Shown here piece by piece: positions 8,439-16,678 of a stretch of 64,000 bases of DNA (position 1 is its first letter; the number at the start of each line of letters is the position of its first letter). The notes beneath the pieces are model-generated. The model did no database searches. It saw nothing but the letters and a program-made list of their open reading frames with translations, and had not been told where the DNA came from. The translations under genes and the position numbers were made by a program. The stretch is from Streptomyces sp. NBC_01255 (lineage in GTDB: Bacteria > Actinomycetota > Actinomycetes > Streptomycetales > Streptomycetaceae), in assembly GCF_036226445.1 (NCBI RefSeq), contig NZ_CP108474.1, positions 3,844,001 to 3,908,000 of the forward strand, given 5' to 3'.

Positions 8439-8690
8439 TCAATTGGCAGGTATCGGCGCCGGGGAGACCTTGTTCCACTCGTTTCCGTTCGACGGAGACG
8501 GCGTGGGGGTGGGCGTCGGGGTGGCGGTGGCCGCGCCGGCCTCCCCTTCGGCCATCACGTGCTGGGGGGCCGAGACCGCGCTCGGGGCCGTCGCCAGGGC
8601 CGCGCCGCCGGCGACGGCGAGACACGCGGCCGCGGCGAGGGCGAACTGACGGACGGTCTTGCGCATCCCCGTGGCGTGCTCAGCAGACAT
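8439..8690 (-). CDS. Small secreted protein, Pro/Thr-rich
   Basis: This 83-residue protein has a basic N-terminus (MRKTVRQ at residue 9) and a hydrophobic stretch (FALAAAACLAVAGGAALATA). A likely signal peptidase site follows near APSAVSA. The mature part is about 45 residues: acidic, with a Thr-Pro repeat (ATPTPTPTPSPS) and the tail NEWNKVSPAPIPAN. I do not recognise a family. The ATG at 8690 is supported by GGAGGAATC immediately before it; the frame is open further upstream without a ribosome site. It ends just before the shared terminator. It could be a structural or signalling peptide. Confidence 0.75.
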   Translation of the reverse strand: MSAEHATGMRKTVRQFALAAAACLAVAGGAALATAPSAVSAPQHVMAEGEAGAATATPTPTPTPSPSNGNEWNKVSPAPIPAN

Positions 8691-8885
8691 GATTCCTCCA
8701 GGAGTTGGAATGTGAATTCCGCCTTCCGGGGGCCCGTGCCGCCGGGCGTTCCCTGAAGACATCTCCATTCTGTCCCCGCCCCGGAATCCGATCCAGGGAT
8801 TCTCTGTGCGTGGACCCGCCATGGCGTGGATGCGTCAATACGCCTGCACCACAACGGAATTGAAGGATCCGGAGCCTTCCATATC

Positions 8886-8900
8886 TTTGGTCGAACCAAA
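8886..8900. promoter_or_regulatory. TTTGGT-CGA-ACCAAA inverted repeat
   Basis: A perfect 6-3-6 palindrome lies in the relatively AT-rich gap (8691-8907) between the small secreted-protein gene and the 3' end of the glycosyltransferase gene. Two weaker inverted repeats (GAAGG..CCTTC near 8860-8878; GAATCC..GGATTC at 8783-8801) are in the same gap. It looks like a repressor site for the secreted-protein promoter, which would read leftwards from here. No regulator can be assigned. Confidence 0.4.
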
Positions 8901-8907
8901 AGAGGTG

Positions 8908-10236
8908 CTAGACTTGAGCCACGGCCTTCTCATTCCTCCAGGAGAGAGAGGCCGCCGGGGCAGGGGCGTGCCGCCGCCCCTGCCCCACCCCCTGCCCACG
9001 CCCCTCCACCAGCGCCCCCCGGTACACCTCGACGGTCCGGGCGGCGGAGGCGCGCCAGCTCATCCCGCGCGCGTGACGGACCGCCGCCTCGCCCATCGTC
9101 TCCACCGCCTCCGGGTGCGCGGCGAGCCACCGCAGCCGGCGCGCGTACTCCATCGGGTCGTGGCCGTGCACCAGGAGCCCCGTCACCCCGTCCCACACCG
9201 CCGTCGGCAGTCCGCCGACCGCCGCCGCGAGCACCGGGGTCCCGCAGGCCTGCGCCTCCAGGGCCACCAGGCCGAAGGACTCGCTGCGCGAGGGCACCAC
9301 CAGCACGTCCGCCGCCCGGTACCAGTCCGCGAGGCGTGACTGCGGTACGGGAGGGCAGGCCCGCAGCACGTCGGTGACGCCCAGCTCCCCCGCCAGCTTC
9401 CAGGCCGTCCCCTCGCGGGTCGCGCCCGAGTGGCCGCCCACCACCGGGACCAGGAGTCGCCGGCGGAGCCCGGGCTCCAGGCGCAGCAGCTCGGCGACCG
9501 CCCGTACGAGCACGTCCGGGCCCTTCAGGGGCTGTATGCGGCCGGCGTAGAGCGGGACGAACGCGTCGGCGGGGAGCCCGAGCCGGGCCCGGGCCGCCGC
9601 CCTGCCTTCGGCCCGGGAGGTACCCCCGGCAGGCCGGAAGGTCCGCAGGTCGACCCCGGGCCGTACGACCTCGGTCCGCTCCCCCGCCGCCCCGTAGAGC
9701 GTGCGCAGCGCGTCCGCCTCGTCGGTGGTGTTGGCGATCAACCGGTCGGCTGAGCCGACGACCTGGAGTTCGCCGCGGACGCGGAGCTCGGGCTCGGGGG
9801 TGTCGCCCTCGGCGAGCGAGGCGTTCTTCACCCGGGCCAGGGTGTGGGCGGTGTGCACGAGCGGGATCCGCCAACCGACCGAGGCGATCCGGCCCGCCTG
9901 GCCGGAGAGCCAGTAGTGCGAGTGGACGAGGTCGTAGCGCCGGTCCTCCTTCAGCAGGGCCAGCGAGAAGGGCACGACGAGGTCCGGCATGGCCTCCTTG
10001 GGCAGCGGCCCGCGCGGCCCGGCGTGCAGATGACGGACCCGGACGCCCGGGGCGAGCTCGACGAGCGGGGGCAGGCCCTCGCCCCGGCAGCGGGTGAACA
10101 GGTCGACCTCCACGCCCTGTTCGGCGAGGGCTCGGGAGAGTTCGACCATGTAGACGTTCATTCCGCCGGCGTCCCCCGTCCCGGGCTGGTGGAGCGGGGA
10201 GGTGTGGACGCTGAGCATGGCGACGCGCAGGGACAC
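8908..10236 (-). CDS. MshA-like GT4 glycosyltransferase
   Basis: This 442-residue GT-B enzyme is close to MshA, the D-inositol-3-phosphate N-acetylglucosaminyltransferase that starts mycothiol synthesis. The N-terminus reads VAMLSVHTSPLHQPGTGDAGGMNVY, and later SHYWLSGQAG, LAEGDTPEP, RLIANTTDEAD and VVRPGVDL are MshA signatures. The donor-site EX7E region (SESFGLVALEA) follows, then QACGTPVLA. The GTG at 10236 follows AGGAGCCCCAC; the frame extends to 10296 with no support. It lies beside a deacetylase, an aminoacyl-tRNA-synthetase-like ligase and an amidotransferase rather than alone as housekeeping mshA usually does. I therefore treat it as a paralogue dedicated to that cluster, though it could be the genome's only MshA. 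Confidence 0.8.
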   Translation of the reverse strand: MSLRVAMLSVHTSPLHQPGTGDAGGMNVYMVELSRALAEQGVEVDLFTRCRGEGLPPLVELAPGVRVRHLHAGPRGPLPKEAMPDLVVPFSLALLKEDRRYDLVHSHYWLSGQAGRIASVGWRIPLVHTAHTLARVKNASLAEGDTPEPELRVRGELQVVGSADRLIANTTDEADALRTLYGAAGERTEVVRPGVDLRTFRPAGGTSRAEGRAAARARLGLPADAFVPLYAGRIQPLKGPDVLVRAVAELLRLEPGLRRRLLVPVVGGHSGATREGTAWKLAGELGVTDVLRACPPVPQSRLADWYRAADVLVVPSRSESFGLVALEAQACGTPVLAAAVGGLPTAVWDGVTGLLVHGHDPMEYARRLRWLAAHPEAVETMGEAAVRHARGMSWRASAARTVEVYRGALVEGRGQGVGQGRRHAPAPAASLSWRNEKAVAQV

Positions 10237-10396
10237 GTGGGGCTCCTGTGGAGTGGGGGCCACGTGTCCCTGCGCGGAGCTCGCGCGCACGGTCACGCGG
10301 CAGGGGGACGGAGGAACTGAGGGGCGAGGAACCGAGGGAGTGGGAAACTCACGTACTGAGGTACTGAGGTACTTAGTTGCTTAGTAGTCGAAGAGG

Positions 10397-11962
10397 TCAG
10401 AACCCGAAGACCGGGCCCGACGGCGGTGCGAGCCGGGTCCCCGGGAGGGGGCCCATGAGCGCGTGCCAGTCGACCGGCCGCCCCGGCTCCACCTGGAGCG
10501 CCGCCGCGAGCCGGGCCGCGCCCTCCGGCATCACCGGTCGCGCCCACGCGGAGAGCGCCGATGCCACCGCCAACTGGGCGGCGAGCGCCGGGAGATGACG
10601 GCAGGAGGTGCTGGGCCGGCACCGCTCGTGGGCGTTGACGTGACCGAAGTCGGCCACCGAGCGGACCATCTCGTCGAGGACGGCGACCGCCCGGCGCGGA
10701 TCGAAGGCGTCGGGGCCGTACGCCTCGCGCAGGTCGTCCACGCCCCGGTGGAGCCGCCGCTCCAGGATCTCCCAGCCGGTGCCGCCGGGCAGCGCCTGCG
10801 GGGCGAGCCCGCCGCACTCCTCCCGTACGGAGGAGAAGAGCCGCGCGAGCCAGCTGTTCCAGCTCTCGTCCAGCTCCCGGCGGGCGGCCGCGAGCCGCTC
10901 CCGGTGGAAGACGGTGCGGCGGCCGAGCGGGCGGGCCTGGAGGACGTGCCGGCGGAGGGTGTCGGAGCCGTACTCGGTGAGGAGGTCCAGCGCCCAGACG
11001 TTGCCTTCCTGGACGCCTTCCTCGATGACGTACGACTCGTTGACGTTGAAGTCCTGCGGCAGCTTGATGTCCTGCGCGAGGAGCAGCACCGGCAGGAGCA
11101 CCGCGTGGCAGAAGGAGTGCCCGAAGCCGCAGAAGTGGATGGCGCGGCGGGGCAGCGGGCCCTTCGTGTCGTAGCCGAAGAGGTGCATCGCGGCGGCCTC
11201 GAAGCAGCCGTCGATCCGGTGCTCGGGGAAGCCGTCGACCGGCACCGGGAGGCCCCACTCGGCGGGGTGGCCGACGGCGATGTCCGGCAGCCCGTCCTCG
11301 ACGAGCGACTCGCACAGGGCGGCGAGCCGGGGCGGGAGCCCGGCCGTCGCCCAGTACTCGGCGAGCGTCTCCCGGAACGGCTCCAGGGGCACGTACAGCC
11401 GGCGGCAGCGGCGGGCCACCGCCGGGGTGTCGCAGACCGCGCAGCGCGCCGAGACGAGGTCGCCGCCGTCGTTGGGGCGGGCGCACTCGTGGCACATGCC
11501 GCCGTCGCTGTCCGCGCCGCAGTGCGGGCAGCTGCCGGTGGCGTGCGCCCCGTACAGCCAGCGGTCGCACGGCTCGCAGTAGGGCAGGAGGCGGGTGCGC
11601 GGGGCGATGACCCCTTGCGCGAACAGTCTGCTGAAGAGGTCCTGCACCCAGCGTCCGTAGCCCTTGTCGCGCCGCGGGCGCACGATGTGGTCGAACTCGA
11701 CGCCCGAGCGCAGCCAGTCGGCGGTGATCGCGGCGCGGTAGCCCTCGGCGACCTCCTCGGGCTTGCGGTTGTGGCGCAGCGCGCGGACCTCGACGGAGCT
11801 GGCGTGGTCGGCGGTGCCGGTGGTGAACCGGACCGCCTCCCCCTCGGCCCGCAGATAGCGGGTGAGGACGTCGGCAGCGACGTACGGCCCTGCGAGGTGG
11901 CCGATGTGGAGTTCGCCGTGGGTGGCGGGAGGGGTCGCGGTGATCCAGACGGGGGTGCTCAT
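10397..11962 (-). CDS. MetRS-like class I ligase lacking the KMSKS motif
   Basis: This 521-residue protein has the class I methionyl-tRNA synthetase body. It carries a literal HIGH at residues 19-22 (HGELHIGHLAGP) and a connective-peptide zinc region with four Cys pairs (CEPC at 129, CPHC at 145, CHEC at 157, CAVC at 174). The stem region leads into the expected second signature, but where MetRS has KMSKS after the VNG turn this protein reads NVNESYVIEEG, with no lysine. A shortened helical C-terminus follows. A tRNA-charging role is therefore doubtful. By analogy with MshC, a CysRS-like enzyme that joins cysteine to glucosaminyl-inositol, it may ligate an amino acid to a small amine. ATG at 11962 has AGGAGGTCCCAGTCCC upstream. 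Confidence 0.78.
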   Translation of the reverse strand: MSTPVWITATPPATHGELHIGHLAGPYVAADVLTRYLRAEGEAVRFTTGTADHASSVEVRALRHNRKPEEVAEGYRAAITADWLRSGVEFDHIVRPRRDKGYGRWVQDLFSRLFAQGVIAPRTRLLPYCEPCDRWLYGAHATGSCPHCGADSDGGMCHECARPNDGGDLVSARCAVCDTPAVARRCRRLYVPLEPFRETLAEYWATAGLPPRLAALCESLVEDGLPDIAVGHPAEWGLPVPVDGFPEHRIDGCFEAAAMHLFGYDTKGPLPRRAIHFCGFGHSFCHAVLLPVLLLAQDIKLPQDFNVNESYVIEEGVQEGNVWALDLLTEYGSDTLRRHVLQARPLGRRTVFHRERLAAARRELDESWNSWLARLFSSVREECGGLAPQALPGGTGWEILERRLHRGVDDLREAYGPDAFDPRRAVAVLDEMVRSVADFGHVNAHERCRPSTSCRHLPALAAQLAVASALSAWARPVMPEGAARLAAALQVEPGRPVDWHALMGPLPGTRLAPPSGPVFGF

Positions 11963-12036
11963 GGGACTGGGACCTCCTTGACGCTGTGGTGCGGGGCTTC
12001 AGCGGGGCACGATCAGCGGGACTGCGGGTCAGCGGG

Positions 12037-12783
12037 TCAGCGGGGCTCGAAGTGGAAGGAACGGATGAAGCAGTCGCGCGGCTGCTCGACGGCGTAGACG
12101 ATGCATTCGAAAAGGGCCTGGGTGGTCAGCTTCTCGTCGGGTGCTATTCCGTCCGGATTCGATCCGTCCCATTCCGCGAATCGCGGGTCGGAGGTCGAGA
12201 AGTCGGGCGGGAAGAGGGAGAAGACGCGGACTCCGGAGGGCCGCAGTCGGCGCGAGAGGATGTCGGCGAATCCGGCCTGCGCGCTCTTCGCCGCCCAGAA
12301 CGCCTCGTGGGCGTGGCCGGCGGTCGCGGCGGAGGCGCCCTCGGCGTCGCGGACGGCGACCATGTTGACGATGTCGGGCCGCAGGGAGCCGCGCAGCAGC
12401 GGCAGGAAGTGCTTCACCATGAGGACCGTGCCGCCGGCCGTCGACTCGATCGTCTCGACGATCTCGCGGTCGCTGGCGGCCTCCAGGTCCATGCCGTCGA
12501 GCCAGCGCGCGCCGTTGTTGACCAACAGGTCGACGCGGTCGGTGCGTTCGCCGACGCGGGCGGCGAACTCCCGGATCTCGGCGGGCCTGCTGAGGTCGCA
12601 GCCGAAGGCGTGGATACGGTCGCGGGCGGAGCCCATGACTTCGGTACGGGTGCGTTCGGCGGCTTCGACGGTTCGTGCCGAGACGTAGACCTCGGCGCCG
12701 AGATGCGCGAATCCGACGGCGAGCGCGCGACCGAAATAGCGGGACGCTCCGGTCACGACGACACGCAGATTCTCGAATTTCAT
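12037..12783 (-). CDS. Short-chain dehydrogenase/reductase-like protein, catalytic Tyr replaced
   Basis: This 248-residue Rossmann-fold protein has the SDR nucleotide motif TGASRYFGRALA, a following CDLSRP segment and the NNGA motif. At the active site, the usual YxxxK is FWAAK: the lysine is kept but the tyrosine is phenylalanine, and the preceding serine region reads MVAVRDAEG rather than SSxxG. It may therefore bind a dinucleotide without classical oxidoreduction, or use another general acid. ATG at 12783 is preceded by GGGGAGAGC. It lies between the MetRS-like and PrpF-like genes on the same strand, with gaps of 74 and 91 bases, and is probably part of one transcription unit. Confidence 0.8.
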   Translation of the reverse strand: MKFENLRVVVTGASRYFGRALAVGFAHLGAEVYVSARTVEAAERTRTEVMGSARDRIHAFGCDLSRPAEIREFAARVGERTDRVDLLVNNGARWLDGMDLEAASDREIVETIESTAGGTVLMVKHFLPLLRGSLRPDIVNMVAVRDAEGASAATAGHAHEAFWAAKSAQAGFADILSRRLRPSGVRVFSLFPPDFSTSDPRFAEWDGSNPDGIAPDEKLTTQALFECIVYAVEQPRDCFIRSFHFEPR

Positions 12784-12874
12784 GTGCGTCTGCTCTCCCC
12801 ACGGATACCGATTACCGGTCCATTTCAGCGTGGCAGAGAAAGGACACCGTGGGCCCTGTGAGAGGGGTGCGCGT

Positions 12875-13825
12875 TCACGCCGTTGCGTGGATACGCCACG
12901 GCAGTTCGAGCCTGCCGAGGACCGTCGCGCGCTTGTGGTGGACGCGGACGCGGTCGGGCGCGGCGGAGACGGTGACGGTGCCGCCGGGGGTGCGGACGGG
13001 GCCGGTCGGCGCGGGGACGACCGTGCCGTCGAGCGCGCCGGCGGCGGCGAGGGCGGCGGCGCCGGTGAGCGCGAGCCGGGGGTGCCAGCCGCCGACGGTG
13101 AGCGCGCGGACGGAGAGCCCGCCGGGGCCGTCGCCTTCGGTGAAGGCGGCGATCTTGGGCAGGGCGGAGTGGGGCGGGTACCCGAGGATACGGGCGGCCT
13201 CGGCGCGCAGTGCGAGGAGCCGTTCGTGGAGCGCGTCCTCCGGGAGGTGGCGGGCGTCGACGAAGACGTACGGATTGCCGTACCGCACGAGCGAGACGGG
13301 CACCCCGCAGAGGACGTCGACGGGCCGGCCGGTGGGGAGGGTGCCGGGGGCGGTGGGGGCCTTGAGGAAGCTGAGCGTGTAGGCGCCGGTGCCGTGCGGC
13401 TCGCAGAGGACGGTGTCCCCGGTGGTCACGGCCCGGACGGTGACGGGCCCGGGGCGTCCGTCGGCGACGACACAGGCGAGGAGCGAGTGCCCGCACCCGG
13501 CCCGGAAGTCGAAGGCGCCGCCGGGCAGGGCCTGCACGAAGCGGTAGTCGAGGCCTCGCCGGCCGGGGCCGTGACCGGGGCCGTACAGGGCGATCTTGTG
13601 GAGGTCCGCGTACGCCGTCCCGGCGAGCGCGCGGCGCAGCCGCGCCAACTCGCCGCCGAGCGCGAGCGCCCCGGCCGGGAGCTGGTCGAGGCGCAGGACG
13701 AGGGTGGGCCCGGGGGCGTCCTCGGCCCGGACGACGGTGGCGTGCACGGTATCCGCGGCCCGCTCCCTGCCACGCGCACGCGGGGCGGGTGCGGGACGGG
13801 AAGGTCCCGGGGTCTCAGGCCGCAC
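12875..13825 (-). CDS. PrpF/DapF-fold isomerase-like protein
   Basis: This 316-residue protein has the two-lobed fold signature of PrpF-type aconitate isomerases. It shows AGCGHSLLA, matching the NCGN-type catalytic cysteine loop, then GNPYVFVDA and the C-terminal LALTGAAALAAAGALDGTVV block. The lysine in LHKIALY also fits PrpF. It is shorter than typical PrpF (about 390 residues) and the N-terminal GGTSKG motif is missing. A shifted proton-transfer or isomerase reaction on an unknown acid is likely. The assigned GTG start overlaps the preceding amidotransferase stop by 11 bases; an internal GTG near the VHATVV segment is an alternative. Confidence 0.7.
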   Translation of the reverse strand: MRPETPGPSRPAPAPRARGRERAADTVHATVVRAEDAPGPTLVLRLDQLPAGALALGGELARLRRALAGTAYADLHKIALYGPGHGPGRRGLDYRFVQALPGGAFDFRAGCGHSLLACVVADGRPGPVTVRAVTTGDTVLCEPHGTGAYTLSFLKAPTAPGTLPTGRPVDVLCGVPVSLVRYGNPYVFVDARHLPEDALHERLLALRAEAARILGYPPHSALPKIAAFTEGDGPGGLSVRALTVGGWHPRLALTGAAALAAAGALDGTVVPAPTGPVRTPGGTVTVSAAPDRVRVHHKRATVLGRLELPWRIHATA

Positions 13826-15629
13826 AGCCCACCGGGATTCGCATGCCCTGTACGACCTCCGTCCACAGTTCGTGGACGGCGAGGCCCCAGAGGGCCAGGG
13901 CGTCGTGGTGGGAGGGGCGTTCGAGCTGGCGGGCGAGGAGCTTCTGCACCCGGTCGGCGCGTACCTTGCCGCCGAGGACGAGCCGGGCCGGGGAGAGCAG
14001 TTCGCGGACGGTGTCGAGGAGGGGGCTGCCGGGGGCGAGCATCGCCGCGAGCGGGAGCGTGAAGGGTTGCTTGGGGCGGCGGAGGACGCCTGCCGGAAGC
14101 AGCTCGGACCCGGCCTCGTACAGCGCCCGCTTGCCCGTCCGTGCCGCCGTCGGCAGGGCGCGGGCGTGCGCGACGACGGAGGGCTGGCAGAAGGGCATGC
14201 GGGCCTCGACGGCCCAGGCCATGGAGAGGTGGTCGACGCGCCGCAGGTGGTACGCGGGGAGCCGCCAGCGCGTCTCGAAGGCGGTCATCGCGGTGAGCCG
14301 GTCCTCGCCGACGGCCTCGGCGGAGCGCAGTTCCTGCTCGATGCGGTCCGCCGCGGAGCCCTGATCGGCGATGTGGGCGCGGTAGTTGGCGGTGTAGAGG
14401 TGTTCGCGGAGCAGGCGCGGGGCGGCGGAGAGGGCGTCGGCGTACGCGCCGGCCCAGTCGGCCCCGGCGGGCGCGGCGAGTGCGGCGCGCATCCGGTCGT
14501 AGCCGCCGAAGAGTTCGTCGGCGCCGTCGCCGGCGAGCGCGACGGTGAAGCCGTTCTGGCGGACGGCGCGGAAGAGCGCGTACGTGGAGAGGGTGATGGG
14601 GTCGGCGTTGGGCTGGCCGAGGTGGCGGACGGTCCGGGTGAGGAGGGAGGAGAGTTCGTCGGGTTCGACGGAGACCTCGTGGTGGACGGTCCGGGCCCGG
14701 CGGGCGACGGAACGCGCGTACGCGGCCTCGGAGTCCGGCCACTTGCCCCGGTAGGTGAGGTGGAACGTGTGCAGCGGCGGGGCGTCGGTCTCGCGGGCGT
14801 GCTCGGCGGCGAGCGCGGTGACGAGGCCCGAGTCGAGGCCGCCGCTGGTGATCGCACAGACGGGCACCTCGGCGTGGGCGAGCCGCCGGACCTCGTGGCG
14901 CAGGATGTCCTGAGTGTCCTGGGTGTCGCCGAGGGGCGTTGCGGGGCGGGGGCCCCGGCGGCGTACGACCGGCGCGGATCCCGGGCGGACCAGGGCCGTC
15001 GCGCCGGGCGGCAGGACGCTGACGCCGTCGAGCGCGGTGTGCGTGGAGAAGGAGGTGCGGGTGGCGAGGACGGTGTCGAGGGCGTCGTCGCGCGGGGAGA
15101 TCCGTACCCCTTCGAAGGCGAGGAGGGCGGGGATCTCGGAGGCGAAGCGGGTGGAGCCGTCGTACGGATCGTGGTGGAAGTAGACCGGCTTCATGCCCAT
15201 GTCGTCGACGGAGAGGACGAGTTGGGCCGAGCCGGGGCGCAGGTCGAGGATCGCGACGGCGAACATGCCGTCGAGGTGCTCGGCGAAGGCGGGCCCGTAC
15301 TCGGCGTACAGCGCGGGGAGCACGGTGCCGTCGCAGCGGTCGGGGAAGCGGTGGCCGCGGGCGGCGAGCGCGCGGCGCAGTTCGGCGTGGTTGTAGATCT
15401 CGCCGTTGAGCACGGCGAGGATGCCGGGGAGGTGCGGCAGCCGGTAGGGCTGCTGCCCGCCGCACGGGTCGGTCACGGCGAGCCGGTCGCAGCCGAGCGA
15501 CCAGCCGGGCCCGCTGAGCACATGGTGCTCGTCGGGGCCGCCGTGGCGCTGGCGGGCCGAGACCGCCGCGAGCTCGGCGGGGTCCGGGCGGTCCGCTCCC
15601 GCGGCGATGGTGCCGAGAATCCTGCACAT
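13815..15629 (-). CDS. AsnB-type glutamine-dependent amidotransferase/asparagine synthase-related protein
   Basis: This protein has 604 residues. It begins MCRILGTIA, placing the Ntn nucleophile Cys directly after Met, and the glutaminase domain continues with RHGGPD, LNGEIYNH and DGMFAVAILD. The synthetase half has the ATP pyrophosphatase loop SGGLDSGLV and the DGADELFGGY block. Both half-reactions (glutamine hydrolysis and ATP-dependent amidation) should therefore work. In specialised pathways this family also forms amides or beta-lactam-type rings, so the acceptor is open. ATG at 15629 was chosen because Cys must be residue 2 and GGAGGCGACCGCC precedes it. It faces the PIG-L gene across a 186-base divergent region. 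Confidence 0.88.
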   Translation of the reverse strand: MCRILGTIAAGADRPDPAELAAVSARQRHGGPDEHHVLSGPGWSLGCDRLAVTDPCGGQQPYRLPHLPGILAVLNGEIYNHAELRRALAARGHRFPDRCDGTVLPALYAEYGPAFAEHLDGMFAVAILDLRPGSAQLVLSVDDMGMKPVYFHHDPYDGSTRFASEIPALLAFEGVRISPRDDALDTVLATRTSFSTHTALDGVSVLPPGATALVRPGSAPVVRRRGPRPATPLGDTQDTQDILRHEVRRLAHAEVPVCAITSGGLDSGLVTALAAEHARETDAPPLHTFHLTYRGKWPDSEAAYARSVARRARTVHHEVSVEPDELSSLLTRTVRHLGQPNADPITLSTYALFRAVRQNGFTVALAGDGADELFGGYDRMRAALAAPAGADWAGAYADALSAAPRLLREHLYTANYRAHIADQGSAADRIEQELRSAEAVGEDRLTAMTAFETRWRLPAYHLRRVDHLSMAWAVEARMPFCQPSVVAHARALPTAARTGKRALYEAGSELLPAGVLRRPKQPFTLPLAAMLAPGSPLLDTVRELLSPARLVLGGKVRADRVQKLLARQLERPSHHDALALWGLAVHELWTEVVQGMRIPVGCAA

Positions 15630-15815
15630 GGCGGTCGCCTCCGTATTCCGAAGTCGCGCTTCCGACGTCACGCGTCCGAAGTCGCTGTCCATCTCACACT
15701 GGTCGCACCCAATGATTTGAATCTACCAAGTTTTTGAATGGCGCGTAAGTGCCATGTCCAGTTCACGCCACGGGTTGGCCTTGCGACGCTCCCGCCACCC
15801 CAACAGGCTTGCCTC

Positions 15816-16556
15816 ATGAGGGACATGGAGGATTCCGAGAGGGGCCGCGGCGCACCCGCATCCCTGCTGGTCGTGGCCGCGCACCCGGACGACATCGAGT
15901 TCTGCGTCAGCGGCACCGTCATGCAGTGGATCGAGCGCGGCACCCGCGTCACGTACTGCATCGTCACGGACGGCGGCGCCGGCGGTTACGACGAACAGCT
16001 CCCCCGGCAGGCGATGGCGGATCTGCGCCGCGCCGAGCAGGTCCACTCCGCGAAACTCAGCGGCGTCGCCGACGTCCGCTTCCTCGGCTACCCCGACAGC
16101 TTCGTCGAGGCGTCCGTGGAGCTGCGGCGCGACCTGTGCCGGGTCATCCGCGAAGTGCGCCCGCAGCGGGCCATCATCCCGTCCCCCGAGATCAACTGGG
16201 CGCGCGTCGCCGACCTCCACCCCGACCACCGCGCGGTCGGGGACGCCTGCCTGCGCGCGGTCTACCCGGAGGCCCGCAACCCCTTCGCGCACGCGCAGCT
16301 CCTCAAGGAGGAGGGCCTGGAGCCGTGGACGGTCCACGAACTGTGGCTGATGACCGGCCCCACCCCGAACCAGTACGTGGACGTCACCCCGGTCTTCGAC
16401 CGCAAGGTCGAGGCGCTGCGCATCCACACCTCCCAGACGGCCCACTTCGACGACCTGGCCGGCCTGCTCCGCGACTGGCTCGGCGAACACGCGACGGCGG
16501 GCGGGCTGCCGCCGGGCCGGATGGCGGAGGCGTTCCAGATCGTGCACATCGACTGA
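15816..16556 (+). CDS. PIG-L family deacetylase (MshB/LmbE-like)
   Basis: This protein of about 246 residues has the zinc-binding AHPDDIEF motif near its N-terminus and the second metal motif in LHPDHRAVGDA. It also shows TDGGAGGYDE and the C-terminal SQTAHFDD typical of LmbE/MshB proteins. These enzymes remove N-acetyl groups from amino sugars or hydrolyse mycothiol adducts. It is divergent from the amidotransferase and completes the MshA-like plus deacetylase pair. Start is uncertain: ATG at 15816, ATG at 15825 or ATG at 15738. The region before 15816 is not family-like, and AGGGAC lies just before 15825. Confidence 0.85.
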   Translation: MRDMEDSERGRGAPASLLVVAAHPDDIEFCVSGTVMQWIERGTRVTYCIVTDGGAGGYDEQLPRQAMADLRRAEQVHSAKLSGVADVRFLGYPDSFVEASVELRRDLCRVIREVRPQRAIIPSPEINWARVADLHPDHRAVGDACLRAVYPEARNPFAHAQLLKEEGLEPWTVHELWLMTGPTPNQYVDVTPVFDRKVEALRIHTSQTAHFDDLAGLLRDWLGEHATAGGLPPGRMAEAFQIVHID

Positions 16557-16678
16557 GCCGGAGCCTTCCCCGATACCTCGCGAGCGTCCTTGTGGCGGCA
16601 CGGAGCGCGTGAGACGGTGAACGCCACACGTGGGGGCGCGTGCGACCAACACGCGCGTGACAAGGGGGAGTTACCGCC

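Noticed and set aside
12782..16652. Long plus-strand frames opposite the PrpF-like and AsnB-like genes
   Set aside because: Their composition is typical of antisense shadows, and the minus-strand genes have clear motifs such as the Cys2 glutaminase start and SGGLDS.
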